The notes beneath the pieces were generated by a model. It was given only the letters and a program-made list of their open reading frames with translations. It was not told where the DNA came from and searched no databases. A stretch of DNA of 64,000 nt from Chlorogloeopsis sp038404745 (lineage in GTDB: Bacteria > Cyanobacteriota > Cyanobacteriia > Cyanobacteriales > Nostocaceae), in contig NZ_JAYKTT020000012.1 of assembly GCF_038404745.2 (NCBI RefSeq), forward strand, positions 62,001 through 126,000. Direction: 5' to 3'. A program made the translations under genes and the position numbers. Positions 33,668 to 41,655 of this stretch are shown piece after piece. Each line of letters opens with the position of its first letter. The first letter of the stretch is position 1.

Positions 33668-33970
33668 ATGTCAATTTATGTCGGTAATCTATCTTATGAG
33701 GTTAGAGAAGATGACCTCAAGCGTGTTTTTTCAGAATATGGCTCTGTCAAGAACGTTCAAGTACCGATTGATCGGGAAACAGGTCGGATGAGAGGTTTTG
33801 CGTTTGTAGAAATGGAAACAGAAGCCGAAGAAGCCGCAGCCATTGATGCTCTAGACAGCGCAGAATGGATGGGTCGTAGCTTGAAAGTAAATAAAGCCAG
33901 ACCTAAGACAGACGGAGGTTCGTCTGGTGGTAGACGTGGTGGTGGCGGTGGTTACTCTCGACGCTACTAA
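33668..33970 (+). CDS. rbp: RRM-type RNA-binding protein
   Basis: A 100-residue protein with one RNA recognition motif: RNP2 IYVGNL (3-8) and RNP1 RGFAFVEM (42-49), followed by a short Gly/Ser/Arg tail (GGSSGGRRGGGGGYSRRY). Such cyanobacterial Rbp proteins bind U-rich RNA and are often cold-induced; the Gly-rich tail is typical of that class. rpsU follows 116 bases later across an intrinsic terminator, a common cyanobacterial order. Confidence 0.93.
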   Translation: MSIYVGNLSYEVREDDLKRVFSEYGSVKNVQVPIDRETGRMRGFAFVEMETEAEEAAAIDALDSAEWMGRSLKVNKARPKTDGGSSGGRRGGGGGYSRRY

Positions 33971-34003
33971 GCCTTAAGACAAACTATCTTACTCTAAGGT
34001 CTT

Positions 34004-34034
34004 AAAGGCAGACACGAGAGTCTGCCTTTTTTTT
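34004..34034 (+). terminator. Intrinsic terminator after rbp
   Basis: AAAGGCAGAC, loop ACGAGA, GTCTGCCTTT, followed by TTTTT. A perfect stem with a T-run lying between rbp and rpsU; read-through would allow joint expression. Confidence 0.92.
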
Positions 34035-34086
34035 CGCTCAGAGCCACTAATATCTAAATTAAGTCCATTTAGTAGAAGGAGAGAGA

Positions 34087-34275
34087 ATGACTCAAATCAT
34101 CGTAGGTGAGAATGAAGGGATTGAGTCAGCCTTACGTCGATTTAAGCGGCAAGTTTCTAAGGCAGGGATCTTTCCTGATATGAGGAAGAATCGTCACTTT
34201 GAAACACCCCTGGAAAAGCGCAAGCGCAAAGCAGTAGCCAAGCAAAAACAGCGTAAGAGAGGTTTCCGTAGTTAA
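34087..34275 (+). CDS. rpsU: 30S ribosomal protein S21
   Basis: A 62-residue, very basic protein: MTQIIVGENEGIESALRRFK, then HFETPLEKRKRKAVAKQKQR. It binds the small subunit near the mRNA exit. The ribosome site is AGGAGAGAG. It is downstream of the rbp gene, which suggests cold- or stress-linked expression. A second, shorter S21 gene is at 52649-52828. Confidence 0.93.
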   Translation: MTQIIVGENEGIESALRRFKRQVSKAGIFPDMRKNRHFETPLEKRKRKAVAKQKQRKRGFRS

Positions 34276-34335
34276 AGCCTACAATCTTCGCTCAAGTCAT
34301 GTAATTATTTTTTGAACAGATGTAGCACTGTAACT

Positions 34336-34379
34336 CCAGAAGCCAAACACATTGTTAGTGAGTAAAAATAGGCTTCTGG
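34336..34379. terminator. Hairpin downstream of rpsU
   Basis: CCAGAAGCC (34336-34344) and GGCTTCTGG (34371-34379) form a perfect 9-bp stem with a 26-base loop. No T-run follows; it may stabilise or terminate the rpsU transcript. Confidence 0.5.
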
Positions 34380-34492
34380 CAAACTTAACAACTATACCAT
34401 TTAAAAACTAAATATTTGATTTTTGATGAAGTAGAACGCGATCGCTTTTTGTGTAGAGAGAGGCGATCGGTTTTTTGTCAAAATTTTATTTA

Positions 34493-34523
34493 GCTCCCCG
34501 ACTTCTTGGTAAAGTCGGGGAGC
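34493..34523. terminator. 12-bp perfect hairpin before the DUF429 gene
   Basis: GCTCCCCGACTT pairs with AAGTCGGGGAGC around loop CTTGGTA. On the minus strand it is followed by TAAATAAAATTTT. No minus-strand gene ends here, so it may be a mobile palindrome or block read-through. The 311-base gap 34276-34586 holds only these hairpins; the frame at 34475-34678 runs through them and is not a gene. Confidence 0.6.
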
Positions 34524-34586
34524 TGGGTTTGAAACTCTTAATAAAGATTACACTGCCAAAAGTTGCTTTGCTATGGCATAAAAACA

Positions 34587-35378
34587 ATGAAATTTTTGGG
34601 CATAGATTTAGGCTGGAAATCACAACCAAGTGGGCTATGTTGCTTGCAGTGGAAAGACAATCAACTACAAATACTTGAAATTGATCGCAAAGAGCAAATA
34701 ATAGACATCCTAACTTGGATAGATTGTTGGGTACAGCCACAAGAAAATGCCATTATTGCTGTAGATGCACCTACCATCATCCCCAACGCAACCGGAAGTC
34801 GCCTACCCGATAAACTCACTCATAAGTATTTTGGAAAATATCATGCTGGATGTTACCCAGCTAACCTTAACTTACCTTTTGCAGAACGCACAGTTAAATT
34901 TGGCTTAGAACTAGAATCTAGGGGATTTAATCACGCGCCTACCATCGAACCACAAAAATTTGGCAGATATCAAATCGAAGTTTTTCCCCACCCTGCAATA
35001 GTAAATTTATTTGGCTTAGAACGGATTCTCAAATATAAAAAAGGACGCCTCGCCGAGCGCCGTTTAGAACTTATAAAACTCCAGAATTACATTACAGAAA
35101 CTCTACCCTTTCTAGAACCAAGCCTATGCTTTTATAAGAATCAAGAATTTATTCTTTTTCCTTTTGACTTTTTACTTTTATCTTCTACTGGTACAGCACT
35201 CAAAGCTGCCGAAGATAAACTTGATAGCCTAATTTGTGCTTATGTCGCTGCCCACTGGTGGTACTGGGGAGAAAAACGTAACCTGGTGCTAGGCGATCGC
35301 ACCACAGGCTACATTGTCATCCCGCAAACAAGAGGAGTGGGGGAGGGGGAGAGTGGGAGAAAGACGCAAAGAAGGTGA
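34587..35378 (+). CDS. DUF429 family protein (predicted RNase H-like fold)
   Basis: The start is placed at the ATG 34587 (MKFLGIDLGWK), since upstream codons are out of family; 263 residues. MKFLGIDLGW is the first RNase-H-like strand with its Asp, AVDAPTII supplies the second acidic strand, and EVFPHPA, KAAEDKLDSLICAYVAA the C-terminal acidic helix. DUF429 proteins are predicted nucleases without known target. The last ~20 residues (GVGEGESGRKTQRR) are encoded by a GGGGGAGAGTGGGAG repeat that has replaced or extended the original C-terminus. Confidence 0.75.
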   Translation: MKFLGIDLGWKSQPSGLCCLQWKDNQLQILEIDRKEQIIDILTWIDCWVQPQENAIIAVDAPTIIPNATGSRLPDKLTHKYFGKYHAGCYPANLNLPFAERTVKFGLELESRGFNHAPTIEPQKFGRYQIEVFPHPAIVNLFGLERILKYKKGRLAERRLELIKLQNYITETLPFLEPSLCFYKNQEFILFPFDFLLLSSTGTALKAAEDKLDSLICAYVAAHWWYWGEKRNLVLGDRTTGYIVIPQTRGVGEGESGRKTQRR

Positions 35379-35487
35379 GACGCGGTGACACGGGGAGACG
35401 GAGAAAGAGGATGGGGGGAGAATTGTGAATCACGTTTTTGCTCCTCTGCTCCTCTTCCTAGCCCCTAATCTCTAGCCCCTAGTCCCT

Positions 35488-38094
35488 TTACTGCGCCCAA
35501 ACAATCAATCTTGGCTCATACGAACTAGAAAGGTATTTGTGTTTAGGTAATACACGCAAAGATAAGCCTTGCAAACCAGAGGTGGTGTACAAGACATTCG
35601 CGGTATAAATACTTAATCCTTGTGTATCCTCTCCTTGGTATTCCATAACTACAGGTACACCATTGACAATCTCACCATTGGCATCGATCGCACCTTGGTA
35701 TAGTTCTACCTGTACGTCATCGTTTGTGAGAGTTGCTAAGTCAAGCTTGGCTTTAACAACAACAGTTTGGTTAACTTTAATGTCTGTACCTGAGGATACA
35801 TCAACATCTTTAATTTTGATATCGTACCAGTGTTCATAGAGTTTTGCTTTCCAAGCTGCCAATTCTTTAGCAGGAGCGTAATCTTCTTTTGTCAGAGTCA
35901 AGTAGCGATCGCTTGCCGGGAAATATGCCCGCTGTGCGTATTCTCCCACCATCCGCGCTGTGTTAAAGTAGGGACAATTTAGGCGGATTGCATCTTTCAT
36001 TTTGGCAATCCAGTGTCTTGGCAAGCCATCAGCATCGCGATCATAGAATAGCGGTACAACTTCTTTTTCTAATAAGTCATACAAAGCATTTGCTTCTACT
36101 TGATCCTGATAATTGGGATCGTCGTAAATCTCACCATGTCCGATCGCCCAGCCAGTACGGACATAATCTGCTTCATCCCACCAGCCATCTAATACGCTTA
36201 AATTGGGCAATCCATTCATTGCTGCCTTCATGCCGCTGGTACCGGAAGCTTCGCGAGGACGACGCGGTGTATTTAACCATACATCACAACCCGCAACCAT
36301 CAACCGAGAGATATATATGTCGTAATTGGGAATGAATACAACTTGTTTTTCCAAGCCTTGTTCGCGAATAAAATGATTAATGTCGCGGATCAGCTCCTTG
36401 CCAGGAATATCTCTAGGGTGTGCTTTTCCGGCAATGACGAACTGTACTTTACGGTGTTTGTTACTCAACAACAGCCGCTTGATACGTTCAATATCTCGCA
36501 TCCACAGGGTAGCGCGTTTGTAAGTAGCAAAACGGCGGGCAAAACCAATAGTTAGAACATAAGGATCGAGAACTTCTTGCGCTTGATCAATTTCGCTAGG
36601 AGAAGCGCCGCGATCGTACAAATGCTTCACCAGACGCTCCCGCACATACAAAACCATATCCAAGCGGCAGCGTTCGTGATTTCGCCATAACTCCTCATCA
36701 GGAATAGCATCCATACGATCCCACAATGGGTGATCGGTTGATGCAGATGACCAATTGGGGCCTAAATAGCGATCGTATAATTCCTGAGTCGATTTAGCAA
36801 CGCAACTGCGGGCATGAACACCGTTAGTAATAGCATTAATTGGTACTTCTTCTACTGGTAATTCTTTCCACAAACCTTTAAACATCTGCCGTGACACTGT
36901 ACCATGCAGTTGTGCCACACCGTTAGAAAATGTAGCCATTTTCAGTGCCAACACTGCCATACTAAAAGGCGCAGATAAATCACCAGTGTTCTCCCGCCCC
37001 AGAGCCAAAAATTGGTCTTTATTTAAACCAAATACATCTGCATAATGCCCCAAGTAGTGCAAAACTTTATCTGGAGGAAATAAGTCAATTCCAGCTGGTA
37101 CTGGTGTATGGGTGGTAAAAATATTTGTAGAGGCTACGACTTGTTTTGCGGCATCAAAACTCACCCCTTCTTCCTGAATTAGGATGCGAATGCGTTCTAG
37201 GGCAGAAAACGCCGCGTGTCCTTCATTCATGTGATAGGCAGTAACATTATATCCCAGCGCTTTCAGCATCCGCACACCACCGATACCCAACATCATTTCC
37301 TGGTGGATACGCATATCGATATCTCCACCGTACAACTGATCTGTGATGTCGTGGTCGTAGGGATTGTTGGGTTCAATGTTGGTATCGAGCATATATAGCG
37401 GCACCCTGCCTACCTGCACGCGCCAAACTCTGGCATATACGGTGCGCCCTGGATAATCTACCGCAATCCGCAGTTCTGAACCATCAGGATTGCGTTCCAG
37501 TTGTATGGGCATATTGTAAAAGTCGTTGATTGGGTAGCGTTCCTGCTGCCAGCCATCAGCATTGAGATACTGAGCAAAGTAGCCTTGTTGGTATAGCAAG
37601 CCCACTCCCACCAAAGGTAGCCCTAAATCGCTAGCCGATTTCAGGTGATCTCCAGCTAGTACCCCTAAACCTCCAGAATAGATGGGCAGACAATCTACAA
37701 GCCCAAATTCAGCAGAAAAATAGGCATAACATTCTGAGGATCGGGGATCGAGAATTTGTCCTCCTTGCCCCTTATCCCTGGTTCCCGATTTTTCTCTCGT
37801 TTTCTGATACCAAGTGCGCTCTTTAAGATAGTCTTCTAGCTGCAAAGCGGCACGATCCATTTGTGCCAGAAAACCTTCATCTTCTACTACTTCCGTTAAC
37901 CTAATTTGGCTGATAGTTCCCAGCATCAGAACCGGATTATGATGGCTAGATTCCCACAGATCCGGATCTAGACGGCGAAATAAGTCTTTAGTCTCAACGT
38001 TCCAATCCCAATGCAGGTTGTATGCAAGCTTCCGCAGCGGTTCTAGTCGCGGAGGCAAAGCAGGAGAGACGTTGAATGTGCGAATTGGCTGCAT
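35488..38094 (-). CDS. glgP: Alpha-glucan (glycogen) phosphorylase
   Basis: An 868-residue GT35 phosphorylase of the bacterial/archaeal alpha-glucan type, starting at the ATG 38094 (MQPIRTFNVSPALPPRLEPL); six upstream codons are optional. It has IYSGGLGVLAGDHLKSASDL near 140-160, and the pyridoxal-phosphate Lys in GTSGMKAAMNGLPN near 620. It releases glucose-1-phosphate from glycogen. Between WYQ and CYAYFSAEFG (about residues 100-125) lies KTREKSGTRDKGQGGQILDP, encoded by a CCTTATCCCTGGTTCCCGA-type intergenic repeat carried in frame. Monocistronic; a repeat tract separates it from convergent DUF429. Confidence 0.93.
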   Translation of the reverse strand: MQPIRTFNVSPALPPRLEPLRKLAYNLHWDWNVETKDLFRRLDPDLWESSHHNPVLMLGTISQIRLTEVVEDEGFLAQMDRAALQLEDYLKERTWYQKTREKSGTRDKGQGGQILDPRSSECYAYFSAEFGLVDCLPIYSGGLGVLAGDHLKSASDLGLPLVGVGLLYQQGYFAQYLNADGWQQERYPINDFYNMPIQLERNPDGSELRIAVDYPGRTVYARVWRVQVGRVPLYMLDTNIEPNNPYDHDITDQLYGGDIDMRIHQEMMLGIGGVRMLKALGYNVTAYHMNEGHAAFSALERIRILIQEEGVSFDAAKQVVASTNIFTTHTPVPAGIDLFPPDKVLHYLGHYADVFGLNKDQFLALGRENTGDLSAPFSMAVLALKMATFSNGVAQLHGTVSRQMFKGLWKELPVEEVPINAITNGVHARSCVAKSTQELYDRYLGPNWSSASTDHPLWDRMDAIPDEELWRNHERCRLDMVLYVRERLVKHLYDRGASPSEIDQAQEVLDPYVLTIGFARRFATYKRATLWMRDIERIKRLLLSNKHRKVQFVIAGKAHPRDIPGKELIRDINHFIREQGLEKQVVFIPNYDIYISRLMVAGCDVWLNTPRRPREASGTSGMKAAMNGLPNLSVLDGWWDEADYVRTGWAIGHGEIYDDPNYQDQVEANALYDLLEKEVVPLFYDRDADGLPRHWIAKMKDAIRLNCPYFNTARMVGEYAQRAYFPASDRYLTLTKEDYAPAKELAAWKAKLYEHWYDIKIKDVDVSSGTDIKVNQTVVVKAKLDLATLTNDDVQVELYQGAIDANGEIVNGVPVVMEYQGEDTQGLSIYTANVLYTTSGLQGLSLRVLPKHKYLSSSYEPRLIVWAQ

Positions 38095-38112
38095 ATGCAA
38101 GCAGATCTCCAA

Positions 38113-39989
38113 GTCTAGCTATCGCTATTGTTGTCTGTCTTTTGTTAATGTTGCCAATTTTTTATACTGTGTTTGCAAATTATCGCTGACATTGTGAAGT
38201 TTTGCAAATAATTTTCATTTTTATAGTCACAGCTAATCACAAGTAAACAGGTATAATTACTAGTAATTGTATGCTTTGTAGTGATAGCAGTTGTATAGTG
38301 TTTATTAGAGTTAATAATTCAGTCTTTATCACGCTAAAAACTCTCAGACTCAGTATTTGCCAAAATACCAGGTTAATTACAGCTAATCTGCTCAGAATGA
38401 CTTTGAGTCAAAACCCCAACAGCAAATGATAAATCTACAAGTGATCGCACTTCACTAATTCTAGAAGTATAAATGAGCATATGTAAATTCACCGCTTGTC
38501 AGATTGTTAAAATCATTTAATACAAGAAAAAATCTGTCACAAGTAGGCAGTCATATGATTGTGTGAACTTGCGGCGTTGTTACCTCGATAAAGTATTTTC
38601 CTGGTTAGACTTAGAACTACAATTTTCTTTCTGTATCAAAAATACTAAGCTTTACTAATTAGATTTAACTATTGCAATAAATCATCGTTATTAAAACTAA
38701 GGAACTTTGCCTTTTAATTTTACATCTGACGAGGTTTCAACAATCCTTTCGACAGTTACAAACAAGCTATCTCCGTTCTAATTAATACTCAAGATGGATG
38801 TCAATGTATATTTAATCTATTAAAAAATCTTAATAGAGGTAACAAAAATAAATTCTAAATATGCTGAGACAAAAGTATTTAAGTATTTAAATTTACACAC
38901 AATTATTTACTAAGTTAATTAGCTCGAACTTACGATTAACCAATTTAAATCCCAACTTCATCTCAACTTAATAAAAGAGCTAATATATTTAAGTTAATTT
39001 TTTATTCCAGAGCAATGAAATAATTTATGCTATATGTAAGCATAATTATTCTCAAAAACAATCTGTAGATAAAGATAAAGTAATTTGGTTGGTCTGTAGT
39101 AATCTACGTACATCATGACAGAAGCAGCATTTTATACAAACTGGCTGCAAGAAAGCCGTCACATAAATCGAGGAAGCGCTTACCTTTTTACGGTTAAGTT
39201 GAATGTGATGGCTGAGGTTGGAGATACTCCACCCTAAATTTAATTGTACGTGGGCAAAAATATTAAAAATTTAAAAACTACATTGTTGGATTAAATGACA
39301 AGGAACCTTATGTTGGTAATAAATATTTCCAAACATGTAGTGAGATGGAATTCAACTTTTCTAAGTGAATTTCGAGAAAATTGAAACTGTCTAGCAGCAA
39401 ATTGTATTGCAAATTCAGTATTCTTTACTGAATTTATTAGCAGGTGAATATAAATCTTTCTTTTTGCATGAGAAATCACAAAAGTCTATTTCAATCATCT
39501 GTTTCTGTGCTTTACTAGTTTGATGGTAAAAGTCTCTAGATGCTGAATTGGACTATAAATTATCTCTAATGCAAGGTAAGCTCTGCTATTTACGTTCCTA
39601 ACTTTCACATTATCTTACAAAGCTCTGTTACCAGCAAAAACTTTAATACCAAGTTTGTTGAGTATAAGTGGGTAGTTGTAAAAGTAAATATTGATTTTAC
39701 TATGACTATTTTTACTTACTAAATTTTCTGCACCAATAGACTTGATATTAATTGCAAGCAAATAGAATTAACTTTGTGTATTATGTGTCGGAGATTTATC
39801 AAGACTTAATTGAATTTCAAAATTACACTCAAAGAAACAAAACGAAAATAGATTGTAATTTTGTTGATTCCTCAGAAAATAAAAGTTTTATCTTTGATAA
39901 ATATCTACATATGATTGCGAAATTGATAGTGGTGATTTAGATTAACAACACGAATTGACCAGTTAGCCAAAAAGTGGAGAGTAAATTAG
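38113..39989. other. 1.9-kb AT-rich gene-poor region
   Basis: Longest gap in the window. AT-rich throughout, with several short frames (39291-39479 minus, 39752-39940 plus) that look random. One 40-codon ORF at 39115 is listed separately. No tRNA, known small RNA or insertion-sequence trace recognised. Confidence 0.6.
39115..39237 (+). CDS. Candidate 40-residue ORF in the gene-poor region
   Basis: ATG to TAA encoding MTEAAFYTNWLQESRHINRG and then a hydrophobic-polar tail ending GDTPP. GC content is higher than in the surrounding DNA and the composition is protein-like, but there is no ribosome site and no family match I know. It contains no RGSGR or related heterocyst peptide motif. Confidence 0.3.
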   Translation: MTEAAFYTNWLQESRHINRGSAYLFTVKLNVMAEVGDTPP

Positions 39990-40706
39990 ATGGATAAGCA
40001 ACAACTTTTTGATAAATGGCAGCGTTTTAAGGAAGTTTTATTAATTAGCTTTTTAGGAGCACTTCCAACTATTATTTTCGGGCCAAAGCTGCGAAACTTA
40101 TTATACCGTTTTATTTTTGTCCGAATAGGTAGCTCAGTTTATATCCAACATGGAGTTGAATTTCTCGGTGCTAGTTGTATTGAGATTGGCAATAGTGTGC
40201 ATATTTTTAAAGGTGTGCGTATAGATGCAAGAGGAGACAATAATAAAATTTTATTAGAACAAGGAGTTGCTATTGAGAGAAATGTTGATATTGGTTGTTT
40301 AGACAATACATCAATACAAATTGCTCAAGATACTTTTATAGGGCCGGGTGTTTCGATTACAGGCCCAGGAAATATCAAAATAGGAAAACGTTGTCTAATT
40401 GCAGCCCATTCAGGGATATTTGCCAATAATCATACTTTTGCAGATCCATTGCGTTATATAGCAGATCAAGGTATAACTCGCCAGGGAATTGTTATTGAAG
40501 ATGATTGTTGGCTGGGACATGGAGTCACAGTTCTAGATGGAGTCACTATCGGTAAAGGTAGTGTTGTTGGGGCAGGAGCTGTTGTTACTAAAGACATTCC
40601 TTCCTTTTCTATTGCTGTAGGAGTACCTGCAAAAGTAGTTAGAAAAAGAGTTAACAAACAACAAATCAACCCTAGAGAGGCAGAAATGAAATTGACTAAG
40701 TCGTAG
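39990..40706 (+). CDS. Hexapeptide-repeat acyltransferase (left-handed beta helix)
   Basis: A 238-residue protein with a hydrophobic/basic N-terminal helix (about 15-45) that may touch the membrane, then isoleucine-rich hexapeptide repeats (IEIGNSVHIFKGVRID, IQIAQDTFIGPGV, IKIGKRCLIAAHSG) and the catalytic-type NNHTFADP near 150, ending DCWLGHGVTVLDGVTIGKGS and AVGVPAKVV. It is similar to O-acetyltransferases of exopolysaccharide or lipopolysaccharide synthesis (WbbJ/WcaF type). The ribosome site is GTGGAGAG. Isolated gene. Confidence 0.85.
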   Translation: MDKQQLFDKWQRFKEVLLISFLGALPTIIFGPKLRNLLYRFIFVRIGSSVYIQHGVEFLGASCIEIGNSVHIFKGVRIDARGDNNKILLEQGVAIERNVDIGCLDNTSIQIAQDTFIGPGVSITGPGNIKIGKRCLIAAHSGIFANNHTFADPLRYIADQGITRQGIVIEDDCWLGHGVTVLDGVTIGKGSVVGAGAVVTKDIPSFSIAVGVPAKVVRKRVNKQQINPREAEMKLTKS

Positions 40707-40867
40707 AACAGGAGTGTTCCTCTATTTTTTATTAATTTCAGTAAGCCAAAGCCTCATCAAAATAAATGTAGGAAGATAACTAGACACTGAGAAATTATAT
40801 TTCTGTTGTGTGTTTGTTTACATTTTTGACAAGTTGCAAAAGTCCAGAAGCAGCATTTTACCAAAAT

Positions 40868-40892
40868 AGTTACCAGGTTTAACCTGGTAGCT
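40868..40892. repeat. Core-only relative of the palindromic repeat
   Basis: AGTTACCAGGTT, T, AACCTGGTAGCT: the central palindrome of the repeats at 1952, 29632 and 56041 without their flanks. The surrounding 668-base gap (40707-41374) has no gene; a 66-codon frame at 41015 is not convincing. Confidence 0.65.
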
Positions 40893-41374
40893 AATAACAC
40901 TTTTAGATTCGATTTTACTCATAATTAGCAAAAATATATTTAGTCAAATTTAACTAGATATTGTAACTTTAGCCATTTAAACCTAAGTATTATTACAGTT
41001 GTTAAATAAACTGTTTGAGAGCAAGAAATAATTGTCAAAAATATACCTTTATTTTAAACCTGGAAACATCTACTCAAGGTAAACGTCAGAATAGCTACCA
41101 GTTTATAAGTGACGAATCAAGCTCAGTCAGTCAACGACGAGAAGCTCTTATAAAAGAGAATAACAATCTCTTTTCCTATAACTGTGCAACCTGTTCCTAT
41201 AATCAAATGAGATAACCTGGGTGAGTGGTGAGTACCCAACTCAGTTGTGGAGTTTATCTCCTCACTTATACCAGTCTTGTCTAAAAAGAGAATGAGATTT
41301 GGGTAAGATAAAGTAGCTATCTCAATCTGCATGGCAGACTCAAAAATTTTTCATACCCAAAGGAGCTATCTTTC

Positions 41375-41491
41375 ATGCTGACTTTAAAAATCGTCGTTTA
41401 TATTGTTGTTGCCTTCTTCTTGACTCTGTTTGTTTTTGGCTTTTTGTCAAACGATCCAGCTCGCAACCCCGGTCGTCGGGACTTAGAGTAA
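41375..41491 (+). CDS. psbI: Photosystem II reaction center protein I
   Basis: A 38-residue single-helix protein, MLTLKIVVYIVVAFFLTLF followed by VFGFLSNDPARNPGRRDLE: essentially the canonical PsbI. It sits in the thylakoid next to D1/CP43 and aids PSII assembly and stability. The ribosome site AAAGGAG is 11 bases upstream. It stands alone, 164 bases before the DUF3769 gene, as often seen in Nostocales. Confidence 0.97.
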   Translation: MLTLKIVVYIVVAFFLTLFVFGFLSNDPARNPGRRDLE

Positions 41492-41655
41492 TATCGAGAC
41501 AAGTTATCCAAAATTGCCTAAAGGTAGAACAGAACTAGACGCCTTTGGGGCGGCTTGCTTAAGGTTAGACAGAAGGCAAAAGTCGGAAGGCAAAATTTTT
41601 AGTTAGTCCTTCCGGCTCTTAATTTGGCTATTTGTTTGCTTGACTATGCTGAAAT

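Noticed and set aside
34475..34678. 67-codon frame ahead of the DUF429 gene
   Set aside because: Runs through the 12-bp hairpin and into the DUF429 gene in a different frame.
39115..39237. Heterocyst-inhibitor peptide gene (PatS/PatX-like)
   Set aside because: The ORF has RGS but no RGSGR, HRGTGR or similar pentapeptide, and the position in the peptide is wrong.
41015..41215. 66-codon frame upstream of psbI
   Set aside because: Random-looking Asn/Ser-rich product; no start context.
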